Part shown: one piece after another, positions 1 to 5,433 of the stretch
Position numbering within the stretch: position 1 is the stretch's first letter
How the letters are laid out: every line of letters starts with the position of its first letter
Source of the DNA: Hyphomicrobiales bacterium
GTDB taxonomy: Bacteria > Pseudomonadota > Alphaproteobacteria > Rhizobiales > Xanthobacteraceae
NCBI GenBank assembly: GCA_016210825.1
Contig: JACQTM010000036.1
Span: 1-10,029, forward strand
Length of the DNA: 10,029 nucleotides
Direction: 5' to 3'
Program-made: the position numbers and the translations under genes
Notes under the pieces: generated by a model
What the model saw: the letters and a program-made list of their open reading frames with translations, nothing else
What the model was told of the DNA's origin: nothing
Databases searched by the model: none

Positions 1-2
1 GG

Positions 3-533
3 CTGAAAGCATCCGGCCTCGATTATTACAACCACAACCTCGATACCTCGCCGGAATATTACGGCGCGATCATCACGACGCGGACTTATCAGGATCGCCT
101 CGACACGCTTGGTCACGTGCGCGACGCCGGCATTCATGTTTGCTGCGGCGGCATCGTCGGTATGGGCGAGACGGCGGAGGATCGCGTCGGCATGATCGCG
201 ACGCTTGCGAGCCTGCCGGTGCATCCGGAAAGCGTGCCGATCAACATGCTGGTGCGGGTCGAGGGCACGCCACTGGCGACGGGAGCCACGCTCGACCCGC
301 TCGACTTCGTGCGCACCATCGCGGTGGCGCGCATGACCATGCCGCGTTCCATGGTGCGGCTCTCGGCTGGGCGCGAGGACATGACCGACGAGATGCAGGC
401 GCTGTGCTTCCTCGCCGGCGCCAATTCCATTTTCTACGGCCCGAAACTATTGACCACGCCAAATCCGGCCGAGGACCGCGACCGGCGGCTGATGCACAAG
501 CTCGGCATGCGGCCGATGGACGGAAGCGATTAG
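3..533 (+). CDS. bioB: Biotin synthase, C-terminal part (5' end outside window)
   Basis: Radical-SAM enzyme that inserts sulfur into dethiobiotin, the last step of biotin synthesis, in the cytoplasm. The reading frame is open from base 3, so the start codon, the CxxxCxxC [4Fe-4S] motif and roughly the first 150 residues lie upstream. What remains matches the second half of BioB closely. YYNHNLDTSPEYYG carries the Asn and Asp that contact dethiobiotin. GIHVCCGGIVG holds the Cys equivalent to E. coli Cys188. RLSAGRED holds the Arg equivalent to E. coli Arg260; that Cys and Arg are ligands of the [2Fe-2S] cluster that supplies sulfur. FLAGANSIFYGPKLLTTPNP is the usual C-terminal signature. The gene ends at TAG 531-533, 13 bases from the convergent stress-protein gene. 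No truncation or frameshift is visible in the part present. Confidence 0.97.
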   Translation: MKASGLDYYNHNLDTSPEYYGAIITTRTYQDRLDTLGHVRDAGIHVCCGGIVGMGETAEDRVGMIATLASLPVHPESVPINMLVRVEGTPLATGATLDPLDFVRTIAVARMTMPRSMVRLSAGREDMTDEMQALCFLAGANSIFYGPKLLTTPNPAEDRDRRLMHKLGMRPMDGSD

Positions 534-546
534 AGATGACGTCGAA

Positions 547-966
547 TCATTTGACGACCAGCACCGGGCAGGCCGACAGCCGCACCAGACGGTCCGCGGT
601 GCCACCGATGATGCGTTCGTAGAGCGGCGAATGTCCGGTGAAGCCGATGATCAACAGATCGGCTTTCATCGCCTTGACGCGCTCGACGATCGAAGCCGCG
701 GCGTGGCCGGCGACAACCTCGGCCTTTAGATTGATTCCCTTCGCTTTGGCGATCTTGCGTGCCTGCTCCAGCACGTCGTGGAATTTGTGATTTTCTTCGG
801 CCTTGGCTTCGACAATCTCATCGATCGAGGCGGGGAAATCCGGCAGCTCCTCGACGGAAATCATGTGCAAGCTTGAATGGTGATGCTTGGCAAGTTCGCA
901 GGCCATCGTCAGCGCCTTGAATCCACTCACCGATCCGTCGTTGGCGACCACGATGTGCTTGAACAT
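547..966 (-). CDS. Universal stress protein, UspA family (139 aa)
   Basis: Single UspA domain of normal family length (about 140 aa), predicted cytoplasmic. It starts with the usual beta1 strand and acidic residue (MFKHIVVANDGS) and ends with the typical CPVLVVK strand. The nucleotide-binding loop GFTGHSPLYERIIGGT follows the G-2x-G-9x-G pattern, but the position after the last glycine is Gly, then Thr, instead of Ser/Thr directly; ATP binding is therefore likely but not certain. The start codon lies one base beyond the antiporter stop, and a strong Shine-Dalgarno (AGGAGG, complement of 974-979) sits inside the antiporter 3' end, so the two genes are co-transcribed and probably translationally coupled. 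Through that operon it falls under the fluoride riboswitch at 2237-2288. UspA genes are known neighbours of fluoride riboswitches. Its exact role is not evident from sequence. Confidence 0.93.
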   Translation of the reverse strand: MFKHIVVANDGSVSGFKALTMACELAKHHHSSLHMISVEELPDFPASIDEIVEAKAEENHKFHDVLEQARKIAKAKGINLKAEVVAGHAAASIVERVKAMKADLLIIGFTGHSPLYERIIGGTADRLVRLSACPVLVVK

Positions 967-967
967 G

Positions 968-2107
968 TCAAACCTCCTGCTTCGCCAAGCCGACCTTGGG
1001 CAGGAACCATTTTTGCGCGATCACCGTCGGGACAACCGCGCTGCCGATCACGGCCGTGAGCAGGATCGTATACTGTTCTTGGTCGATGATGTGATTGGTC
1101 AAGCCATAAAGCGCCGAGATCGAGCCGAAGGTGAGGCCGGTCGACATCAAGAGCGTCGTGTACATCCCCTCGCGCTTGTCGAATTTATAAAAGTATGTCA
1201 GCGGAAGAATACCGACGAACTTGGTCGCCATCTTCAACCCCAGAAACAGCGTAATCAAGACGGCGCCGCTGATCAGCGCCATAGCCTCGACGAGCGAGCC
1301 TGCCTTGAGGAAATAGAATGGTGTGAGAATTGCGAATGCAATCGTGCGCATGCGATGCGGCAATTCAGGGTCGTGCTGGAATGCGGGCGCCAGCGCCATG
1401 CCGATGACGTAAGCGGGCAAGACCGCCTCGCTGCCGACCATGGTCGCGAAGCCGCCGAGTGCGAACAGCACGAGCAGCAGGAATTTGATATCCGGCTCGC
1501 TAACCCTACGGCCGACCTTGGCGAAGTACCAAGGCGCGAATTTCGGCAACAGCCAGGCCGCAACGAGCATGGCGGCGGCGAAGGCAAGCAGCCAGGCCGT
1601 GAAATTAGCGAAAACGATGCCAAGCGCGAGCACCGTGCCGAGATCGGTGATGAAGCAGGCGGCGAGGATAATTTTGCCGAGCTCGGTCTTGTTCAGGCCG
1701 GTTTCCACCATCACGGCGTAAACCACGGCCACTGACGTCGTCGAAAGCGAGATGCCGGCAATCTGCGCCTGCGGCCAGTCCCAGCCGAGCAGATAGCGCG
1801 CGGCCAGCATGCAGCCGACATAGGGAATGAGAAAGCTGACGAAGCCGATGCCAACGCTTGCGCCGAAATTGCGGCGGACCACCGCCATATCCACTTCGGC
1901 GCCGGCGAGGAAGGTCAGTAAGATCGCTCCAAGCCCGGCGAGATAATTCACCCACGGTGTCAGCGGCATGCCGATCAAATTGCCACCGATCGCGCCGACC
2001 ATGATCTCGATCAGCGCAACCGATAATGCCAGCCGGATTGAAATCAGCGCCGACGCCAGCGCGAGCCCGATCCACAGGGCCGACGCCAGCCAAATATTCT
2101 CCATCAT
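968..2107 (-). CDS. CPA2-type cation/proton antiporter under a fluoride riboswitch (379 aa)
   Basis: Inner-membrane protein of the Na+/H+ exchanger (Kef/NapA-like CPA2) superfamily, hydrophobic throughout with about 11-13 likely membrane segments. FLAGAEVD (residues 66-73) matches the conserved FLAGLE-type motif. SLSTTSVAVVYAVMVETG (120-137) and CFITDLGT (151-158) match the antiporter core; Asp155 is preceded by Thr, where NapA-like proteins have Asp-Asp and Kef proteins have Gln-Asp. Lys268, Lys292 and Lys296 lie in the later helices. At 379 residues it ends after the membrane domain and lacks the C-terminal TrkA-N/RCK domain of KefB/KefC. Start is the first of two tandem ATGs; GGGAG at 2120-2116 is a well-placed ribosome site. 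It is the first gene behind the fluoride riboswitch and is followed by a UspA gene. Fluoride, proton or cation transport are all possible; the ion cannot be read from sequence. Confidence 0.9.
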   Translation of the reverse strand: MMENIWLASALWIGLALASALISIRLALSVALIEIMVGAIGGNLIGMPLTPWVNYLAGLGAILLTFLAGAEVDMAVVRRNFGASVGIGFVSFLIPYVGCMLAARYLLGWDWPQAQIAGISLSTTSVAVVYAVMVETGLNKTELGKIILAACFITDLGTVLALGIVFANFTAWLLAFAAAMLVAAWLLPKFAPWYFAKVGRRVSEPDIKFLLLVLFALGGFATMVGSEAVLPAYVIGMALAPAFQHDPELPHRMRTIAFAILTPFYFLKAGSLVEAMALISGAVLITLFLGLKMATKFVGILPLTYFYKFDKREGMYTTLLMSTGLTFGSISALYGLTNHIIDQEQYTILLTAVIGSAVVPTVIAQKWFLPKVGLAKQEV

Positions 2108-2186
2108 CCGTCACACTCCCTTTCGCGGCCTCGTCACAACAGGGCGAGGCGACAACGGGAGGGCGGGGCCGCGTGCATGCGTGGCC

Positions 2187-2267
2187 AATAAAAACCGCCC
2201 TCGTTCAGCCGATCGAGTCCTACCGCTCCCATTACGCAGTAGGAGTCATCAGCCTTCACGGGCGGTT
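2187..2267 (-). terminator. Riboswitch expression platform: long intrinsic terminator overlapping the aptamer
   Basis: On the minus strand AACCGCCC (2267-2260) pairs perfectly with GGGCGGUU (2200-2193). GGCUGAU (2254-2248) pairs with AUCGGCU (2213-2207) using G-U wobbles. GACUCCUACUGC (2247-2236) pairs with GCGGUAGGACUC (2226-2215) with one C-C mismatch. The loop is 2235-2227 and the hairpin ends in a five-U run (2194-2190) followed by AUU. The 5' arm is built from the 3' half of the fluoride aptamer, including its pseudoknot strand GACUCC, so aptamer and terminator cannot form together. The expected logic is fluoride present, aptamer folded, terminator blocked, antiporter and USP transcribed. 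Confidence 0.9.
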
Positions 2268-2288
2268 ATCGGGGGACTCCATCCCCAT
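2237..2288 (-). promoter_or_regulatory. Fluoride riboswitch aptamer (crcB motif)
   Basis: Read on the minus strand, this stretch carries the conserved elements of the crcB/fluoride aptamer. GGGGAUGGAGUCCCCC forms stem P1 (2286-2283 with 2274-2271) and its loop. AACCGCC at 2267-2261 follows, then a short P2 (GCC 2263-2261 with GGC 2254-2252), then GGCUGAUGACUCCUACUG. The loop bases GGAGUC (2280-2275) are perfectly complementary to GACUCC (2247-2242), the diagnostic pseudoknot of this class. The order and spacing match the Thermotoga petrophila aptamer of known structure as I recall it. It lies about 130 bases upstream of the antiporter start, on the same strand, directly after a predicted promoter. 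Only the P2 hairpin is short. Confidence 0.95.
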
Positions 2289-2296
2289 CGACCGGC

Positions 2297-2325
2297 ACCG
2301 TAGTGGGCGCGAGTCGGCCGGTCAA
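2297..2325 (-). promoter_or_regulatory. Predicted sigma70-like promoter of the fluoride-responsive operon
   Basis: On the minus strand TTGACC (2325-2320) and TACGGT (2302-2297) are separated by exactly 17 bases. The -35 differs from consensus at one base and the -10 keeps the first TA and last T. The expected transcription start, near 2290, falls just before the first paired base of the fluoride aptamer. That is the position a promoter would need, and it supports the call independently of box quality. Confidence 0.65.
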
Positions 2326-2475
2326 CGTTTTTGCCAATGTGCTGTCCCGGAACTCAACAGCATTTAGCGCCGCCATTGCGTCCCCCAATCATGCAGAGGC
2401 GCTTGAACCTTTCGCCGCCATGCGCGAGGGTGCGCGCGATTTCCAGGGACCGGATTCTTCCGCTCGTCAAACGCG
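2326..2475. other. Divergent intergenic DNA between the fluoride operon promoter and eda
   Basis: The whole gap from the antiporter start to the eda start (2108-2475) is filled on its left side by the riboswitch leader and promoter. The right part, about 150 bases, must hold the eda promoter. I see no convincing -35/-10 pair, operator or conserved RNA in it, and no small gene with a supported start. Open frames crossing it in several directions show no recognisable protein. Confidence 0.5.
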
Positions 2476-3108
2476 ATGACCATTCTCGACCCGATACCGC
2501 TGTTCTCAGGCACGCCTGTCATTCCGGTGCTTACGATTGAACGCGTTGAAGACGCGGTTCCGCTGGCGCGCGCGCTCGCTAACGGTGGTCTACGGGTCAT
2601 CGAGGTGACATTACGCACGGCAACTGCATTTGCTGCTGTGAAATCCATTGCGGACGCGTTGCCCGAGGCTGTGGTCGGTCTTGGTACGGTGACACGCCCG
2701 GCGGATATCTCCGCCGCAATCAAGGCTGGCGCGAAATTCCTCGTTAGCCCCGGAACGCCGGCCGCGCTTGCCGGAGCGTTGGCGGCGGCGCCGGTGCCGG
2801 CGATCCCCGGCTGCGCCACCATTTCGGAAGCGCTCGCCCTCGCTGAGCGCGGCTTTAAGTGCCTGAAGTTTTTTCCAGCCGAAGCGTCGGGTGGCGTTGC
2901 GTGGCTAAAAGCGGCCGCCGGGCCGTTGCCGGATTTACGCTTTTGCCCAACCGGTGGCATCGACATGGGAAACGCCGCGCGCTATCTCGCGCTGCCCAAT
3001 GTCGTCGCGATTGGCGGCTCCTGGGTTGCGCCAAAAGATGCGGTGGCAGTAGGCGCGTTCGATACCATCACGACACTCGCGCGTCAGGCGGCGGCACTGC
3101 GGCGCTGA
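2476..3108 (+). CDS. eda: KDPG/KHG aldolase (2-dehydro-3-deoxy-6-phosphogluconate aldolase)
   Basis: Class I aldolase that cleaves 2-keto-3-deoxy-6-phosphogluconate into pyruvate and glyceraldehyde-3-phosphate, the last dedicated step of the Entner-Doudoroff and KDG routes, in the cytoplasm. The 210-residue protein has the normal length and a full TIM barrel. EVTLRT (43-48) holds the catalytic Glu43 and Arg47. GLGTVT (68-73) follows, then SPGTP (91-95), PGCAT (111-115) and KFFPAE (131-136), with Lys131 as the Schiff-base residue. CPTGGI (157-162) is the phosphate-binding loop. The ATG at 2476 gives the standard N-terminus although its ribosome site is weak. It is 33 bases upstream of two permease genes on the same strand. 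The kinase that makes its substrate (kdgK) lies convergently downstream, which supports a role in sugar-acid breakdown. Confidence 0.95.
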   Translation: MTILDPIPLFSGTPVIPVLTIERVEDAVPLARALANGGLRVIEVTLRTATAFAAVKSIADALPEAVVGLGTVTRPADISAAIKAGAKFLVSPGTPAALAGALAAAPVPAIPGCATISEALALAERGFKCLKFFPAEASGGVAWLKAAAGPLPDLRFCPTGGIDMGNAARYLALPNVVAIGGSWVAPKDAVAVGAFDTITTLARQAAALRR

Positions 3109-3141
3109 ACGGCATTGCAACCCGGACATTGATACCGCCTC

Positions 3142-3684
3142 ATGAGTGCACGCCGCCGTTCCGCCTTCGACTGGTCCACCGCCGTCATCGCCGCCCTCGT
3201 CCTTGCGGCGGCCGCGAAAGTGTGGCTGCAGGGCGGCAGTGCGCGTATGCTTGAGGTGCTGTCCGCCGATCTCGGCCTGTTCGCGGATATCCTTCCCAAA
3301 GTTTTCGCCGGTTGCCTGATCGGCGCCTTCGTGACGCAGCTGCTGCCGCGCGAAATGGTTGCTCGATGGGTCGGGGCCGAATCCGGTTTTGCCGGAATTT
3401 TAGTCGCCACGATGGCCGGCGCGATTTTGCCGGGTGGACCGTTCACGATCTATCCCGTGGCCGGCGCCTTCCTCGCGATCGGCGCCGATGCCGGCGCGGC
3501 GATCGCCTTTATCACTAGCTGGACGCTGCTCGGCTACAACCGTGCGCTGGTCTGGGAAATGCCGTTCTTCGGTTACGATTTTGTCTTCTGGCGTGTGCTG
3601 GTTGCGCTGCCGTTTCCAGTTTTGGCCGGTGTACTCGCGCGTCTCGCCGTCCGGGCAATTTCCGCAAGATTGATTGATCCATGA
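3142..3684 (+). CDS. Half-size membrane permease, first of a paralogous pair (180 aa)
   Basis: Integral membrane protein with about four to five predicted hydrophobic segments: roughly residues 13-29, 48-68, 84-112, 116-132 and 147-171. It resembles one half of the COG0701/ArsP (UPF0718, DUF318) permease family, whose full-length members are about twice this size. The core is WVGAESGFAGILVATMAG followed by the loop LPGGP (96-100), then FITSWTLL. Residues 69-168 align without gaps to residues 62-161 of the next gene, sharing the W..G..SG pattern, the PGGP loop, a later Trp and RVLV.LP.P. The stop overlaps the next start (ATGA), so the two are translated together and probably form a heterodimer. 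It follows eda by 33 bases. The family call is from general resemblance and the substrate is unknown; a link to KDG metabolism is only positional. Confidence 0.72.
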   Translation: MSARRRSAFDWSTAVIAALVLAAAAKVWLQGGSARMLEVLSADLGLFADILPKVFAGCLIGAFVTQLLPREMVARWVGAESGFAGILVATMAGAILPGGPFTIYPVAGAFLAIGADAGAAIAFITSWTLLGYNRALVWEMPFFGYDFVFWRVLVALPFPVLAGVLARLAVRAISARLIDP

Positions 3685-4178
3685 TTTCACTCACGGTGAC
3701 GCTGTTACTGTGGGCAGTGGCCGCCGGTCTGGCGCTTGCGGTGGTACTGCAAGGCAAGCTCGCATTTCACATGAGTGCACGCTTAGGCGTGCTTGAATTC
3801 CTGCGACTGTTGCCTCGGCTTGCCATCGGCGTCATCGGTTCAGGCTATATCGCCGCCGCGTTGCCGCCGGATATCGTCAGCCAATGGCTTGGCCCGGATT
3901 CCGGACCGTTGGGCGTTGTGATCGCGACGCTGGCCGGTACGCTGACGCCAGGCGGCCCGGTCGTTGGATTCTCGATCGGCGCGGCCGCGCTCAAAGGCGG
4001 CGCCGGCGCGCCGCAGGTCATCGCCTATTCGACGGCGTGGGCGCTGTTTGCCTTTCCCCGCCTCCTGGCCTTTGAATTGCCGATGATGCCGCCGCGCGTG
4101 GTGTGGTTGCGGGTTCTTGTCTCACTGCCCATTCCGCTGCTTGCAGCCGCGGGCGCAATGCTGATCGGGCGGCCCTGA
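3681..4178 (+). CDS. Half-size membrane permease, second of a paralogous pair (165 aa)
   Basis: Integral membrane protein paralogous to the upstream gene. It begins with a hydrophobic segment (MISLTVTLLLWAVAAGLALA, 1-20), followed by hydrophobic stretches near 42-61, 77-103, 111-126 and 143-162. Its core is WLGPDSGPLGVVIATLAG, the loop TPGGP (89-93), AYSTAWALFAFPRL and RVLVSLPIPLL, matching the first protein residue for residue at an offset of seven. Start and stop overlap by four bases (ATGA) with the upstream gene, indicating translational coupling. Both proteins are about half the length of ArsP/COG0701-type permeases and together would give a normal-sized transporter. Whether this is an ancestral two-gene state or a split gene cannot be decided here. 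The gene ends inside a stem-loop at 4166-4186 and is convergent with kdgK. Confidence 0.72.
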   Translation: MISLTVTLLLWAVAAGLALAVVLQGKLAFHMSARLGVLEFLRLLPRLAIGVIGSGYIAAALPPDIVSQWLGPDSGPLGVVIATLAGTLTPGGPVVGFSIGAAALKGGAGAPQVIAYSTAWALFAFPRLLAFELPMMPPRVVWLRVLVSLPIPLLAAAGAMLIGRP

Positions 4179-4186
4179 TCCGCCCG
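4166..4186. repeat. Stem-loop at the convergent permease/kdgK junction
   Basis: CGGGCGG (4166-4172) and CCGCCCG (4180-4186) form a perfect 7-bp stem with a 7-base loop. It contains the stop codon of the second permease gene and ends four bases before the kdgK stop. There is no T run on either strand, so it is not a classical intrinsic terminator. It could act as a transcript-end structure for either convergent unit. Confidence 0.45.
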
Positions 4187-4189
4187 CCG

Positions 4190-5116
4190 TCAATGCACTG
4201 CGGCTGCGGGTCGCGGCATGATAGCGCCGCGGTGGCGGATTTTCTCGGCCGCGAGTTTATGTGCCGCAGCCACTGCCGCCTCGGGGGGCGTGCCGGACAG
4301 GCGGGCGGCGAGATAGCCGGCATTGAAGCTATCGCCCGCTGCGGTGGTGTCGATGGGCTCGACAATTTCCGGCACCGCGACGAATTCTTGCCGGCCGCCG
4401 GCCACGATCAACGCATCCTGCTGACCGTTCTTAATGATGATTTCGGCGATCCCGAGCGCCCGCAGCCGATCCGCCGTCGCCTGCGGGGTGGCGTCGCCCC
4501 ACAACAGCGCTTCGTCATCGAAAGTCGGTAGCGCCACATCGACCCGCTTGAGCGCCTCGGTGAAAACCGTGCGTGCGCGTTGAACGTCGCCCTTCCACAC
4601 GGCAGGCCGGAAGTTACTGTCGAAGGCGATGGTTACGCCGTTCTTGCGGGCGAGTTCGAGGACGGCGAGGAATCTCCCAAGTGCGTTGTTGGAATAGATT
4701 CCAAGCGTTATGCCGGAGAAATAGATGACCTGCGCGGCGACCAGCGACTCGGCGATCTTTCCCCATTCCGGCGCCTCGAATAACTCGCGCGCGGGAGAAT
4801 TGTCGCGCCAATAGTGGAAATAGCGCTCTCCCTCCGGATCGGTCTCGATCAGATAAAGACCCGGCAGGCGGCCGGCCAGACGCGGAATGAGATCGGTGGC
4901 GACGCCCTCGGCGGCGGCAATCGCGACGATTCCATCGGAAAAACGATCGTCGCCAAGCGCGGTGGCGTAGGCGACGTTCACGCCGCAGCGGGCAAGATAG
5001 ATCGCGGTGTTGAATGTATCGCCGCCTCAGGCAATGCCGAAACGGCCGTCGCTTCCGCGCGCCATCTCGATCATGACTTCGCCGATACAAACGACACGAG
5101 GATGCTGCTCGTTCAT
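4190..5116 (-). pseudogene. kdgK: 2-keto-3-deoxygluconate kinase with in-frame TGA at codon 30
   Basis: PfkB/ribokinase-family kinase that phosphorylates 2-keto-3-deoxygluconate to KDPG, the substrate of Eda. The protein follows E. coli KdgK along its length: VCIGEVMIEMARG at the N-terminus, GGDTFNTAIYLAR (31-43), YATALGDD, GRLPGLYLIETD, GERYFHYWRD, FDSNFRPAVW (165-174), DTTAAGDSFNAGY (256-268, catalytic Asp262) and RHRGAIMPR at the end. The frame from ATG 5116 would give 308 residues, the normal size. However, codon 30 (5029-5027) is TGA, immediately before the conserved GGDTFNTA sugar-binding segment. Everything after it is intact, so decay is recent or the base is a sequencing error. A GTG at 4981 could restart translation but would lose the first 45 residues, including that segment. 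Selenocysteine is unlikely. A weak ribosome site precedes the ATG. Confidence 0.85.
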
Positions 5117-5194
5117 CGCTGCCGCCCGGTGAATCACGGCGAGTTAGAGCATGACGAAATTCTTGGGTCTAGCCGCGGCCTTACGTCACAATTT

Positions 5195-5208
5195 CGCCGC
5201 ATGCGGCG
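5195..5208. promoter_or_regulatory. 14-bp perfect palindrome, candidate operator
   Basis: CGCCGCATGCGGCG is a perfect inverted repeat with no spacer, about 80 bases upstream of the kdgK start and 225 bases before the TRAP start. A dyad of this form in a divergent promoter region is typical of a dimeric regulator site. No specific regulator family is recognised. Confidence 0.4.
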
Positions 5209-5241
5209 GCAGGCGCGTCCTGTTGATAGGTGAAGTGCATG

Positions 5242-5327
5242 TGACCCCCGCAGCGCGCGGCAGCGGCCATCAGGTATTCCTCGCAATGTTGAACATGCTA
5301 CGGTCAAACGGGAGTATGTGGGGGTCA
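5242..5327. repeat. Distant inverted repeat TGACCCCCGCA / TGTGGGGGTCA
   Basis: TGACCCCCGCA (5242-5252) and TGTGGGGGTCA (5317-5327) are complementary at 10 of 11 positions, with centres 75 bases apart. They could be two operator half-sites in opposite orientation or the arms of a large RNA structure. The role is unknown. Confidence 0.4.
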
Positions 5328-5333
5328 GGGGCA

Positions 5334-5351
5334 TTGCCGCATTTTGCCGCA
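5334..5351. repeat. Tandem direct repeat TTGCCGCA, 10-base period
   Basis: TTGCCGCA occurs at 5334-5341 and again at 5344-5351, so the copies sit one helical turn apart on the same DNA face. Its core GCCGCA also appears inside the palindrome at 5195-5208. Such spacing suits a regulator binding as tandem units. No regulator is identified. Confidence 0.35.
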
Positions 5352-5381
5352 CTTGAGCGGCTTCCAGCCCGTAATTAAGAA

Positions 5382-5415
5382 TTCGCGCTCGGTCGTCTCG
5401 GCGCCGGAGCGCGAA
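5382..5415 (+). promoter_or_regulatory. Stem-loop just upstream of the TRAP operon ribosome site
   Basis: TTCGCGCTC (5382-5390) and GAGCGCGAA (5407-5415) are a perfect 9-bp inverted repeat with a 16-base loop; CGG and CCGG inside extend it with one bulge. It ends eight bases before the strong AAGGGGGG ribosome site. No T run follows, so it is not a terminator. It may be an operator dyad or an mRNA leader hairpin. Confidence 0.4.
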
Positions 5416-5433
5416 AACGCGTAAGGGGGGAAT

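Larger units (their letters stand above)
5117..5433. other. Divergent intergenic region between kdgK and the TRAP-TAXI operon
   Basis: About 317 bases without a supportable gene. Several frames are open but none has a recognisable protein. It must carry the kdgK promoter (leftward) and the TRAP operon promoter (rightward). I found no clean -35/-10 pair; TTGAAC at 5289-5294 with a poor -10 17 bases later is the best and is not convincing. The region is unusually rich in symmetrical sequence, listed as separate entries. A strong ribosome site (AAGGGGGG, 5423-5430) precedes the TRAP start. Confidence 0.6.

Noticed and set aside
887..1735. 282-codon open frame on the + strand
   Set aside because: It lies antisense to the antiporter, is highly charged and low in complexity, and shows no known domain; it is a shadow of a GC-rich gene.
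2193..2267. Free-standing inverted repeat or small mobile element (AACCGCCC...GGGCGGTT)
   Set aside because: Fully explained as the terminator of the fluoride riboswitch.
2364..2966. 200-codon frame on the - strand across eda
   Set aside because: It is opposite to a fully conserved aldolase, and its Ala/Ser/Arg-rich sequence has no recognisable motif.
5027..5029. Selenocysteine at the kdgK TGA
   Set aside because: No convincing hairpin follows the codon, and PfkB kinases are not known selenoproteins; a mutation or sequencing error is simpler.
4614..5090. 158-codon - frame overlapping the kdgK start region
   Set aside because: It is an Arg-rich off-frame translation of kdgK; the correct kinase frame is the one interrupted by TGA.
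5151..5378. 75-codon frame in the kdgK/TRAP intergenic region
   Set aside because: It has no ribosome site and no recognisable features, and it crosses the palindrome and repeats; more likely regulatory DNA.
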